DNA from: Schizophyllum amplum
Lineage: Eukaryota; Basidiomycota; Agaricomycetes; Agaricales; Schizophyllaceae
Direction of reading: 5' to 3'
Length of the DNA stretch: 37,823 bases
NCBI GenBank assembly: GCA_007026445.1
Contig: VDMD01000191.1
Span: 1 to 37,823 of the forward strand
Positions 9,073-20,395 of this stretch are shown in pieces. Under the pieces are notes generated by a model. That model was not told the origin of the DNA. It did no database searches and saw nothing but the letters and a program-made list of their open reading frames with translations. A program made the translations under genes and the position numbers. Position 1 is the first letter of the stretch. Each line of letters begins with the position of its first letter.

Positions 9073-12000
9073 TCAAAGGAAGTACATCATCTTCTCCAAC
9101 CTGTGGTGTGTGCTGTGGAAGTGCTGACGCCACGCCTGCAGGTCCATGTTGTTCGTGCCGCTGTCGCTCTCGAAGTCGATGTCCGCGCAGTGGAAGGCGC
9201 CGCGCGCGCAGGCGAGCTGGAGAAGAGATGTAAGCACGAAGTCGCAGCTACTGGTGTTCTCTAGGACGGCAGCAGACACTCACGTCGGCGTCTGTGGAAG
9301 AAAGCGAGGAGGTCAGCGTGGTCGACTCATGGATGGTGGTGAATAGCTCACAATACACAGGGGAAGGGATGGAAACGGCGCGCGTCGCCTAAATTGATGA
9401 AGGTGAGTTAATGCAGTCCGCTACGTGTTGACTCGGCACCCACCTTCGCGTACGTGTGGCACAGATGGAAGGATATCTGCTTGACCCTGCGCACGGCTTA
9501 GTAACTATCGAGGTATCGAATAAGCTATGCTCACGGCTCGACGTCGAAGCTCCAGTTCTCGTCGTGCAAGACGACATAGTGCGAGCTGCGCGACGCTACA
9601 TGTAATGTGTGAACCTCAGTAAAATCCCACACATTTGACGGCACTCACTTCCTTGAATGGCCGAGTGGCTCTGCAGGAAGAAGTCGGGCGCGAACGGGCT
9701 GTCCAGACCTCTGTCCGTGACGAAGCCGCTGCCAAGGTTGCCCGTCCTGTCACCGTCCTGTGGTGTCTTGGGGAAGAACACAACATGATGTCTGCACCAC
9801 TTTTGTCAGCAAACGATGGGGTGGATAGGAAACCTTTGCATACCTCTTCCCGACGACAACGTAGGTCACCGTCGGCCCGGGCGCGTTGGGCGGTGCCAAC
9901 TTCTGCTGCTTGTATTCCACAAGCGCATCGTCGATACCAGCTGTATATATGATCATCAACATTATTACTAGGTTTCTGCATGAGCTCCTCTCACCCTTGA
10001 AGTCCTTGACTTCCTGCGCGGCGACGTTCGCGAATTCGCCCTCGCTGATACCATCCCGGTAGAACACGATGCGTGTAGGGAAAACCTTGATGATCTTGCC
10101 CTCGCCATTGTTGCGGCTCACGAAGCCTCTGATAGCTTGATACGCATACGAGCGCATGTTCGCGATCGCCTCCGTACGCGAGTCCTGGATGTCGTTGATG
10201 GCGCAGAATCGCGTTGCCTCAGAGTCGTGCGAATAGACGAGGCTGGTCATCGAGGGGCGCGACTGGCCCGGCGCGGGATGGCTGACGTCGGCACCTTTCA
10301 CGAATCGTCAGCGAGTGATTAGAGTTAGTGATACGGCTACTCACCAACGACCATGTAGGGTGCTTTCTTGAGTATATCCATCGTCGGAGACTTCACCCGC
10401 ACACAAGCTCCACCCAGGCGAGCATTCAGTCTGAGAACGCAGTGGTCAGGCTAGAGTGATAACATATAAACTGTCACGTACTTGATGCCGACATTGTTGA
10501 AATACTGGTTGTTCGCTCTCGCAACCTTGCCCTGCCGAACGCATTGGGTGATGACACCTGCGAGATGTAGGTCGAGACGAGACACGAAGATTGAGGTAGT
10601 ATACCTTGGCGGATATCGCCCCATTGTTTGACGTACTGGCGAATGGGTTTCGCGTTCTGGGGCAAAAACACCAGGATGACGGCGCGCTTGCTCAGATCCA
10701 AGGCTTTTAATGCCATTTCCAGAGGTCTATCCATGCTATGGCCAGTCCCTTCGAATGGCTGACCGCCAGATGGCGTCTGAACAGCTGTCAACAAGTTTAA
10801 GCACAAGTTACGCGGTCGTCTTCTGTCGGTACTCACGCATGCCTGGTGCCGAGTGCAGATACTGAGTAAGTGCCATACTTCGCTGGATGGAAAAGGACAT
10901 ACCAAGGCTCATACACGCTTGCGCAAGGCTCGTAACGAAGCCCTGAGCCATGCCCCCGTTGATTTGGTCAGGAGCGAAGTTGACGACAGCCCAATTATCA
11001 AGCGCACGGGGGTCGGCGAGCCTCTTGCCGAGCATGTTCCACGCACCACCCCTGGGTACCTTGAGGATACGAGTCAACTGCGTCCATGAAGACGTTGAGA
11101 AAGCGGCATACCTCGTTAGCAGGAGGGGCAGTCTGTGTTGCTTGACCGTAGGTGAGCTGCGGAGCAACCAGCATCCTCCCGATGACGCTCTCAAGTTCCC
11201 TTCCAATCTCCATTTCCGCTGCCGCAACGTACGGGGATTGCTGATAGTGGACAATCTGCGCACGATCTTAACTTTCGCTTCATGCGTGACGACACAAAGC
11301 CACGTACCGGCGAGGCGACACCCCCAGTGAGTCCTCGTTCGATTTTCGCGCGCCGATCATGCGGCTTCAGCGTGGAAAATTTCACCGCGGCAGCGGTCAT
11401 GGCCTCGTTAAGCTTGCGCTTGTAGAATTGGCCGGGCTTGATCATGCAAACCTCCGCGGCGACGATGATGGGTTTCGGCGCACTTGGACCCGTGAGACGA
11501 ATGCCAACGATTTTCGGATAGTGCATCCGGTACTGATGTGTTCCCTTGTAATACTCCTGTGGATGACTGAGAACCTATCCACAACATGAACGACATGAAG
11601 TATTGACCTCGACATCCATCTCACGACCGAGTTGATCGTTAAAGAACCTGAAGCGCCCTCCGCATGGCTCTAGTCCGCGGACAATCTTGGTCGCTTTGTT
11701 GAACTGGACCGTGAGTTGGACCTTTTTCAAAGCGCGTTCAAGCTTCTTGAAGTTGGGATGCGTCGACGGCAACTCCAAGTCACGGATGTTCTTTGTTCCG
11801 AGCACAGCTAGCATGTACTCGATCAAGGGACCAGGAGCGATGCTGAAAGAGAATGAGCCAACTCGCAGCGTAGCAAGAGGCGCAACGACGTACAAGGCCG
11901 CCACTGTTGTATCGATGTTGATGAGCATCTTACCGGTGGTGGGACGAACTGACCTATATGTAGATTAGTAGCGGAAGGTCAATGTGCTGAATCGCCAGAC

Positions 12001-12915
12001 GTACTGGAAGAACCCTCGCAAGAGGTCAAGACCGCCACCGAGAGAAGTCCTCTCTTTTTCGGTGAAGTAGGCCTTTGCGTTCACCGCGGGCTTCATTATG
12101 CTAGGCAGCAGGTCAGTTGTAACGCCTCGATAATCACAAACCACACACTTATTCGAATGTTGACGGATGATCAGCTGCAGGAGGTTAATGGCCTGCAACG
12201 CCGCAGGAGTGGGGGCGCCAATCTGTGCCGCTCGCCGGATGAGAGTATTTACGGCGCTGTGTCGAGACGTAAGCCTGGGGGTTACAACCCGAGTGCACAG
12301 GCCTGAGGAACATACGAGGGAGTAATTCCTTCGTTGTTCGTCCGAGCAATCGTGACTTGATATACCGCATTCGGGCTTGGATTTGGGTTGTCGCTCATGT
12401 TGACAGAGAACTGGCAAAATCGTCATGAGAAGGCCATACATACCAGATCTATGAGTTGCAACACTTACCGTACAGGTGGGTCCATTTCCCGGAAGTTGAA
12501 GTACATCCGGCACGAAAAGGAGGTTTCTCCCGTCGAACACACAGTTTTGAAAGACTGCTGGAGCAGTGGCGGTTTGGAGACGATCAATCACTCGAATACG
12601 TTTGTCGGTATGTTTCTCCTCCAAGTGCTGGTCGTCTTTCCGGTAGAAGACGCCTGGCAAACTAGATCAACTATAGAATATAGGTCATACAACGTGAAGA
12701 CTGACCAACTATTCAGGAAAAGTGAGAGACGAGAGTTAGCCATTATCCTTGCCTTTTGACACTGTTGCCTACCAGTATAGAGGTGATGCGTTTTTTGGGG
12801 AAGTCTGCGCACGAGACGATGAGCGATCGACCATCCACGACGTGCTCTCGTGAACATACTTTGTGACGGCGACATGGTTCGTGAGGACAGTAATGGGTTG
12901 CCCTGGTAGAGGCAT
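9073..12915 (-). CDS. Argonaute protein, slicer-type, about 23 exons
   Basis: Argonautes bind small RNAs and silence matching transcripts. About 23 short exons give roughly 890 residues. In order: N-domain start PGQPITVLTNHVAVTK and RIRVIDRLQ; linker with LDLLRGFFQSVRPTTGKMLI; PAZ with TKIVRGLEPCGGRFRFFND; MID with VILVFLPQNAKPIRQYVK and ITQCVRQGK; PIWI with VVGADVSHPAPGQSRPS, FYRDGISEGEF, SHYVVLHDENWSFD and the end EKMMYFL. The catalytic set is D (GADVSHP), the glutamate finger (SRTEAI), D (YRDG) and D (VYYAD), a DEDD tetrad as in budding-yeast Argonaute, so slicing should be possible. The start at 12915 follows an in-frame stop and lies about 107 bp below a TATA box. There is no Gly/Arg-rich N-terminal extension. 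The last Asp lies on an 8-nt micro-exon (9284-9291). The early exon edges (about 12850-12640) are least certain. Confidence 0.93.
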
Positions 12916-13021
12916 GGCCTAGGATCGCAGGTCGAGACGAGAAGTACGGAGGTGCAGACGTCGCGCCGACCAAGACGATTGGGGGGGAAGATAAGGAAGA
13001 AAGGCAGTCGAGGACGCGGAC

Positions 13022-13029
13022 CTTTTATA
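13022..13029 (-). promoter_or_regulatory. TATA box of the Argonaute gene
   Basis: On the minus strand this reads TATAAAAG inside GAGGTATAAAAGGTCC, about 107 bp upstream of the Argonaute ATG. It is followed by a pyrimidine-rich stretch (CTTTCTTCCTTATC), usual near fungal transcription starts. Confidence 0.6.
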
Positions 13030-13818
13030 CCTCTTCGCCAGCTCCCACGAACTGTCGAACCAAGTTGAACTTTGTCAGGGATGGAGGCGGGACAGGAGGT
13101 TGGCCGAACGCCGCCGTGATCGATAGACGCGTCGCTGACTTCGAAACAGTCGCTTCCGAAATCACGGGACCGAATTCCAACCAAACACGCGTCACGTCTT
13201 CCCACGAAGTTCCAACTTCGCTCTCGAACATTGCTCGAACAACTGTTGATCTCTGCTGAGCCGGCGTTCATTGAGCGGTCCTCCATGCAGTCCTCCACGA
13301 ACTTCAACATGCTTGGAACTTTCTGTTGAATTAGCCTTTATGCTGGACACCCCATGACTTCAGCGACAAGTTGCACTCTTATCGAACTCCAAGTCCAAGC
13401 ACCTGAACGCGGCAGGAAGGCGGATTCAATCAATTCAGTAGCTTCATGTTGGTTTTCGAAGACCTACACACCGTTCAACTTCGGTTCGACTGTCACGTCA
13501 TAGCACATGGTCAGACCCAAAGCACAAGTGAACACCATATAGATAGATCACCCCAGGCAGAGAAGAACATACAGTGGATAAAGAGAGCGGTCCATCGTCG
13601 CTAACGACTAGTAGATGGTGTATATGAGGAGGTGATATACGACAGCCGTTCCGAGGTACTATAACGCACGAGAGCATTCAACAGACAGCCGGGAGGGAAA
13701 TACGTGTCCAGAGTCGCCAGAGCGAGAGCGGTGCACATGGGGAAGGTCAGGAAGTCGGAGCTCCACCGGGGAACGGCCAGACCAGGAGCGAACGGCAAGG
13801 AAGGTCCGGGCGAGCAGC
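13030..13818. other. Argonaute upstream region and Ypt1 3' flank
   Basis: About 790 bp between the Argonaute core promoter and the stop codon of the Rab gene, both on the minus strand. A 240-codon open frame overlapping 12588-13310 runs through the TATA box and out of frame with Argonaute and has no known motif, so I treat it as chance. Nothing else is seen. Confidence 0.45.
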
Positions 13819-14858
13819 TTAGCAGCAGCCACCGCTCTGCTGCTGGTTAACAGTCTGTCCCGGCGTGATGGTCGACGATTTGGCGGCGCCAGGTGCTGTC
13901 GAGCTCGAGCCCATCCTGAAAGCCGTCGTCACTAACATGTCAGACGCATATATGCAGAAACGCACCTGTCCTTGATCTGCTTCGCCATAGTCAAGAATGC
14001 CTGCTCGACGTTCGTCGCGTTCTTCGCCGACGTCTCGAGGAAGGGGATGGAGAGTTGGTCCGCGAATTCCTATCGGAGCCTATGAGCTATAACTTCCTCG
14101 CCGAGGGAATGGAGCCCGTACCTTGGCGACAGTGTATTCTACGACCTTCTTGCTCGTCAAATCAGACTTGTTGCCGACGAGGAGTTTGTTGACACCCTCA
14201 GACGCATATCTGTCGATCTCCTGCAGCCACTGCTTGACATTGGTGAAGGTGTCTAGACGCCATGTCAGCGTGCGATGGAAGGTGTGTGATGATGCCTGCG
14301 CACCGTTGTCGGTCACGTCGTACACAACAATGATACCGTGCGCGCCCCGGTAGTACGAGGAAGTGATGGTGCGGAAACGCTCCTGGCCTGCGAGAATGTC
14401 AGCCACTGCCAAAGTGCGAAAGATTGGTTACGCACCTGCCGTGTCCCACTAACAACGCACAAGCAATTCGTCAGCATATGCTCAAGGATGCATGTCCCGG
14501 CCACCCGCGTGTCGCCCACATCTCAGGCCAAGCACTGAGGTGGGTGTGCAGCGCCGCTCGACAGGCCTGGCCTCGCGGGACCGAGAAGGGCTGATAGCCA
14601 CTGATGGTGCTCCACTCACAATCTGGAGCTTAACGGTCTTGCCCTCTAGCTCTATGGTCCTGATCTTGAAGTCGACCCCAATCGTGCTGATGTAGCTCTC
14701 CGTGTACGTGTCGTCCGCGAACCGGAGCAGGAGACAGGACTATAAGCGACGTGCGTCAGCTTTGGCGCCGCGCGCCGTCAATGGAGGCCGCGCACCTTGC
14801 CAACGCCGGAGTCGCCGATGAGGAGCAGCTTGAAGAGGTAGTCGTACTCGGTGTGCAT
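13819..14858 (-). CDS. YPT1: Rab GTPase Ypt1/Rab1
   Basis: Seven exons give about 200 residues of a Rab1-class small GTPase, which controls ER-to-Golgi vesicle tethering and autophagy. The start is [20 protein letters not shown]. Visible motifs are the P-loop GDSGVGKS (split by an intron after the Lys), switch [16 protein letters not shown], switch [25 protein letters not shown], and ETSAKNATN. The tail is Ser/Thr/Pro/Gln-rich and ends GGCC, a double geranylgeranylation site. [32 protein letters not shown] residues around switch I and the [12 protein letters not shown] strand match Rab1/Ypt1 rather than Rab8 or Rab11. All introns are 50-90 nt GT-AG. An essential housekeeping gene; nothing broken. 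Confidence 0.95.
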
Positions 14859-15146
14859 GATGGGCGGAGTAAAGCAGCGGGCGAGGTGACGAGGAGAGGG
14901 TGCAACGAGTTGGAGGCCGAAAAGGCGCTGTCGCCAGTCCGGCCGCGATGAGGAGACCCTCGATTCCTAACACGACCAAATACGCAACGGCTTACCGTCG
15001 CAAATAGGTACGCTGCCACCCACTTGCAGTTTCATAACCACAAGCGCCCATCCATAGCCTACTCAGATTGGCAACGGTACTTGAATTAGATAGGTACAAA
15101 GGCAGTACAAAGGGTGGTACAGGGTTATACACAGGTTATACATAGC

Positions 15147-15767
15147 CTACTGAGGCTTGGGAGCGTATCCCTGCTGGTAATTAGCGCCGTACTGAGGCCC
15201 TGCAGGCGAGCCTTGCGGCGGTGGCCCCCACTGCTGCTGACCTTGCCACTGCGGCGGAGGCCCCTGCCACTGCGCCTGAGGCTGATATCCGCCAGCAACC
15301 TGCGGCTCCCATCCCCTGCAGAGACGTAAGTGGACGAAGACCGGAAGAGCGCGTCCGATACTCGATACTCACCCGTCTTGCCTCTTCAGATTCCACTGGC
15401 AGATGTTGCACGTCCAGAGGTGCTTCGTCGATGTAGGCATGATAGGTACCCAGCATATGTCGAGCCAGTTGCGCTGCTTCGCGCTCATGACCGAGGCTGC
15501 CAGGGGCATCAGCGTTTCTTGTACAGCTCGGATATTATGGCCAAACCATTATGGCAGCGCGGGCATATCCTGGGGTGTTGGTCGCCCTCAGGCTTTACGG
15601 TGGATTTGCAGCCGACTGCGAGAAGATGCTGAATAAGGCTGTATCCCCCTCGAGACGTATTGGACTCGGAGCTCACAGAGTATAGGAATGCAGACTGTGT
15701 GGTGCAATAGTCAGACTACGAGATGGGGTCCAGCTACAAATGACTCACAGAAGAAGTCAAAGTCCAT
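15147..15767 (-). CDS. Zinc-ribbon protein with Q/G/P-rich tail (paralogue A)
   Basis: Small protein of about 130 residues from five exons, the first two only 22 and 18 nt. It starts MDFDFFFCIPILFGCKST and has a treble-clef/zinc-ribbon core: RICPRCHNASV, then NWLDICWVPIMPTSTKHLWTCNICQW. The two CxxC pairs would bind zinc; this pattern matches the fungal zinc_ribbon_15 family. The tail is rich in Gln, Gly, Pro and Trp (GPPPQWQGQQQWGPPPQG) and looks disordered. Function of the family is not known to me. The joins were set by the family pattern FGC-(x)-CPxCHNASV. The gene at 26005-26563 is a paralogue with introns at the same places. The ribbon lacks the Arg-Thr-Trp-Phe-Glu word of most members; it has Arg-Asn-Trp-Leu-Asp. 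Confidence 0.82.
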
Positions 15768-16444
15768 GCTGGTACAAGAGAGGAGAGGGTTTGGTGGGGT
15801 TTGGGAGCTGCACCTCTCGCAGCGACGGCGAGGCCGCCAAGAAGTAAGCACAGCCTGATGACATCATATGTCCCGCCTCCAGCGTGCTACAGACTCAGTC
15901 AGTGACTTACAGCAGTCCTGAGCGCTGAGCTCCCCAGATCGGCCTGAAGAATAATCTTCAAATATTGGTCTGTCACATATGGTCCAGTCCTTGTTGGGTG
16001 AGTCAAGACGCGAACAAAGGTATATGTAGATAGGCTCGTGAACCAGCTCGGTCTGCGATAACAAATTTGTCTCGTGACCTCGACGTATCGCTCGCAAGCT
16101 CGCTCTGTCTCGTGACTTCTCCCCGCGAACCGATCATGTGATGAGTGAGCTTGCCAAGCGGACTGGCCACGCGAGTCTAATATGTAGATATGTAGACTTT
16201 CAACCATTCACGTGATGAAAACGAACCGCGGGAAAACGTCTCTTTGTTCTGCCGCGAAAGCTCTGCATGTCTCTGAGCGTCGCCCAAGCGTCCCAAGTGC
16301 ATCTTCCCAAGTACATGAAGAGCATACAGTCCGTGTCGTTTGTTTCTCGTGGCCAAGCCCGCTGAAAATATGCATGCTTTCCATGTATATAGTCGTTGTA
16401 TCGATACACAGCAAGACATCAGTAACTTACGGTTCAGTCCCAGG
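15768..16444. other. Intergenic region between zinc-ribbon A and M13 gene
   Basis: About 680 bp upstream of zinc-ribbon gene A and downstream of the M13 peptidase. Several short frames overlap on the minus strand at 15900-16420 but share no domain or consistent splicing. No TATA box is obvious close to the 15767 start. Confidence 0.45.
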
Positions 16445-19400
16445 TCATGACCAGAATATACACCTCTTCTCCATCGGCGGGTTGAGCTGAAATCAACGTG
16501 TCAGCTATACAGACGCGGCATCGAGATCGTGAGAGACGAACAGTGGAGTTTTTCGGACACTTGAACGCTTCAGCGAACTCAGGAATGTTGAATACCGTTC
16601 CCTGCACGCGCCACATGTTCGGACTATGCGGGTCTGTCCTGATTCTCTGGACCTATACAGACGACGTCAGGTCTTCGGTGGTCATAACGGTGCCACACAA
16701 ACGTACCGCCGCGGCCGGAGTCATCGCCCTTGCCCAGCTTCGCGCGAACGCGATGAAAAAGAGTTGTTCACTGTACACTGGGTCAGTCGGAAAAATAACG
16801 AGGATCAGCGAAAACTAACCGGCTGAAATTCAATCCTGGCAGCAGGTACTCGTTACCGGCTTGGAACGAATCCGTGTATTGGGCTTTCCAAGCACGGTAG
16901 GCTTGTACGAGGCCGGTATCACCAATATTCTCGCCGGAAGTCCTGTCAGATGTCAGTCTCGACACCTCTCTAGTGATACGGACAGATTCACAGGTTGCCC
17001 TAAGAAAAAGAACGCGGATGAGCGGTAAAGATCAACATAACGGGATAAGACAGCCTACATTCACATGAACCTTTCCGCCTTTGCCGTCGTCAATCGTATA
17101 CTCTGCCACTCCGTTAGCCGACGTCTCCATGTAGATGCGTATTAGTCCCACCTGCATACTGCTTCACGATACATTCCTGCTTTCTGTCGAAGCCAGCGCT
17201 GGTCTCATTGGTCCACCATTGCTCGAGTTTGCCTTCTTGGTTGTAAAGCCGGCCTGACGAGTCGAATGCATGCTAACGTGACGACATAAGGACCCATGTT
17301 TGCGTGAAAGACCGTGGAGCTTACGGTAAGTTCGTGAGCAGCGACATGGCCGAATGCGCCATAGGCGAGATAGGAGGGCCTATGACCGATTATGAGATCT
17401 CCTTCATCCCAAGGAGCTAAGATACCTACCAGTCATGCGAGAAGAAGGGAGGCTGCAAGATGCCTGCCGGGAAGACGATCTGATTCAATGTCAGCCCAGA
17501 ATCGCCGCGCGCCCACTACCAACTTACCTCATTTGCAGGCGGGTTGAAGTAAGCGTTGACCTGGAAAGGTGTGAGTTGAATCGCACATGTCGTTCGTAGA
17601 GATACTGACCATAGAAGGATACATTTCCCAAGCGTCCATGTCCCTCTGTTTCCCAAGCTGTAGCCACTGATGAATCTGATCGTTGGCTCTAAGCAAGATG
17701 TCAGTATTGGACCCGTCTGACAGGAGAACAATATGTACCGAGAGCTAAGGACGTTCCCGAAGAAGCCGTCTTCGTCGATATTTACGGCGCGATACCAAGA
17801 AGCAATGGACGCTGGGTCCTCGGTGTTGGGCGAGAGGGGATATCCAACCTTGACACGGATGGCTTCGGCCTATGATATCTGAATCAGGTCATCGTTCATA
17901 GTGTTCGTGTATATGTTTACCTTCTCGGCCGCAGCAATGGCGGAAGGCGCATCCATCCAGTCAACCTTGCCCAAAGAGTCCTGGAACGCCTTGACGATAT
18001 CTAGAAATTCGAGGTGAGGATGCCGTAGTTTGACTGATTTCGTGCGCGTACCGGTGATAACCTTCGTTCCTTTCTCCCTCGAGTCGCCGCCGAAGACCTC
18101 AGTGACAAAGTAGCGTCCCGCCGCAAAGCCGAGCGTCTCTTCTACCTGATGCACGCAGTACTCCTTCCTGTCGCCGACAGCACCCTTCTTCAAGCCCGAC
18201 AGCGTCTCCTGGAGGGAGCGCTGCGCCTTCCAGGCGTCCGTGCCCAACCCGAGGTAAGGAGACAACTCGTGTGCCGCACGTACGACCAAGTATGCCTCTA
18301 TCACCTCCGGCGACGTTGATTTAAGCAGCTCAGAGAGGGCCTCGATATATGCGGGGTAGGTGATGATGACGCGGTCAGGGAAGGCGCGTGGCGCAAAGCT
18401 GGAGAAATACGCTGGGAAATCCACTTGAGGCAGGCCTTCGGTTAGGTTTGAGATGGGTGCGGGGTTGTAGGTACCGATCGGATCGCCATAAACTGTTAGA
18501 TCATGGTCAGTGGAATACTTCACCTCGCAGATATAGATCTACGAACGGAGGTCTCTGGGAGGGCGTCAGATAATTTGGTAGAGCTGCGACAAAAGACTCA
18601 CAAGTCGAGACTGATCTTCGCAAGCTTGCGCTCGAATTTGAGCACCTTCTTGGCAAGCTTGTGGGCGATCTCGCTGCTGTTCTTCTTGCTATCGTCACCG
18701 TCGTCGCCATGGCCGTCGTCATCGTCACCCCAAGGTGGCCAAGGCCAAGGCGGCCAGACGTTGTCCTTGGTGTCTTCGTTGACGGCGAACTCGGTATTCG
18801 GCTCGGGCATGATTACAGCCGCCTCCGGCTTCTCGCTGCTCTCTTTCTCCTCGGCCTCGAGAAGCGTGAAAAGCAGCTGTTCGACAGTACTGCGGTACGC
18901 CTTCATGATCGACTTCTCCCCGTAGTATTCCTGCACGAGTTTGAGACATGGACAGCGTGACCGCCATTAACCACACTGACCTTAGAGGGCAATCCCAGAC
19001 CCGCTTGGCTAAACCAGAGCACCATGTTGTTCGGATCGACGCCGACATCGCCATCGATGGAAAAGTCGAACAACGCGTTGACGCCTGCGCGATATCAGGT
19101 CAGGGCATATATACATACCTCACTCGAGGGACTGACCTCGCGAATGCAGCAGCGCCAACGCGGCCGTAAGCCCCAACTTTTCCGAGGGTACGCGAGAGTC
19201 CGTCGACCCCTTATTGTAGACCTTCTTCAATTGCGCAACGAAGTCAGACAAAGGCTTCAGGCCAATCTTGTCCAAACCACTCTCGTCCATGCAAGAGTCG
19301 TACATCCCCCGAATCTTCTTTAGGATTTGCTCGTCGTAAGACTGAGCCTTCGTGTTCAGAGAGGTCGAGTTCGACTCAAGGATCTTCTGGATGACATGCT

Positions 19401-20147
19401 GGTTCTTCTGCGCCAGCTCCTCGAAGGTACCGAAGGAGCCCTTGTCAGCAGGAAGAGGATGCGCGTCGAGCCAGCCGTTGTCTTGTAGGAGATGATGAGA
19501 CCATATGAGAGCAAAATTGACTTGAACACGCACTGGCGAACTCGTAGAAGTTCTCGCAAGGGTCCTGCGATGTATCCAAGGACGAGAGGATAGAGGCAGA
19601 TAGCATGATGCACTCCGGCGTGAGGCACTGAGACTGCGTCGTGTGAGCAGCGCGACCTGACTATACACGCATATACGCACCTCCTCGGGGGCTGCGTAGG
19701 TCCCGGAGCAGATGCAGTCGTGGTTGTCACGATGGTGGAGGGTGCGGGGACGGACGTCGCGGTCATGGTCGCTGTGATAACAGGAGGAGTATCATTGCGT
19801 CCGCGCTCCTTGTTCAGCTTCTGCTGCGTCCCAGCAAACAGTCCTATGAACACCTAGTATACATCGTCAGTATACACTCGCATAGAAGTTGCGAAGCACA
19901 CACCGAGCTCAGCAGCAGAAATATGAGGCAGACGACCAGCAACACCTTGCTCAAGTCCGTCAGCGGCTCTTGCACGACCGCACCTACGCGGTCGAGGAAC
20001 GAAGGCTGCTCCTCCTGAGGCTCGCTGTAGTCATCTTCGGCTTCTGGATCGCGCAGTAGCGGCGTGCGCTCTGTGAGGGATTCGGCGTCAGCGGCGGCGA
20101 CAACATCTGGGGTCGCAGCAGCATCGCTGACCTTGGTCGTCCGCCAT
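16445..20147 (-). CDS. Membrane-anchored M13 metallopeptidase (neprilysin/ECE-like)
   Basis: A many-exon gene for a type II membrane zinc peptidase. The N-terminal region is acidic and cytosolic (SLTERTPLLRDPEAEDDY), then a membrane segment (KVLLVVCLIFLLLSSVFIG), then a Thr/Pro-rich stalk. The M13 ectodomain begins at SQCLTPECIMLSASILSSLD and DPCENFYEFANNGWL. Further motifs are VNAYFNPPANE, AYGAFGHVAAHELTHAFDSS (zinc site HExxH, an intron falls between Thr and His), GKGGKVHVN, SGENIGDTG (third zinc ligand Glu and the ExxxD Asp), REQLFFIAFARSW, and the end STLNPPMEKRCIFWS. All catalytic residues are present. The ATG at 20147 lies in an ideal context (GCCACCATGG), but its frame does not run directly into the frame coding the acidic tail; a one-base shift or an unrecognised first intron is needed. 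Fungal M13 proteins act at the cell surface or in the secretory path. Confidence 0.9.
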
Positions 20148-20395
20148 GGTGGCGGTTCACTGTCAAGTACTGCGCCTCACTCCGGGCGTCTTCCTCGAGG
20201 CCGGCGTATAGACGAGATGAACGCCGTTATCGAAGCGTGACGTCGTCTGGTAGAGCACGTCAAAGCGTTGCGGCAGATGGGGTAATGACCGCTCTTGGAG
20301 AACAATGGCAAGTTGAATTTACGCTGGGCAGACGAGATAAAAGGCAGAAGCCCGGGCAACGATTTGACAATTGCTATATGTATTCACGTAGCCTT

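Noticed and set aside
12588..13310. 240-codon minus-strand frame over the Argonaute promoter
   Set aside because: It crosses the TATA box and the first Argonaute introns in another frame and shows no domain.
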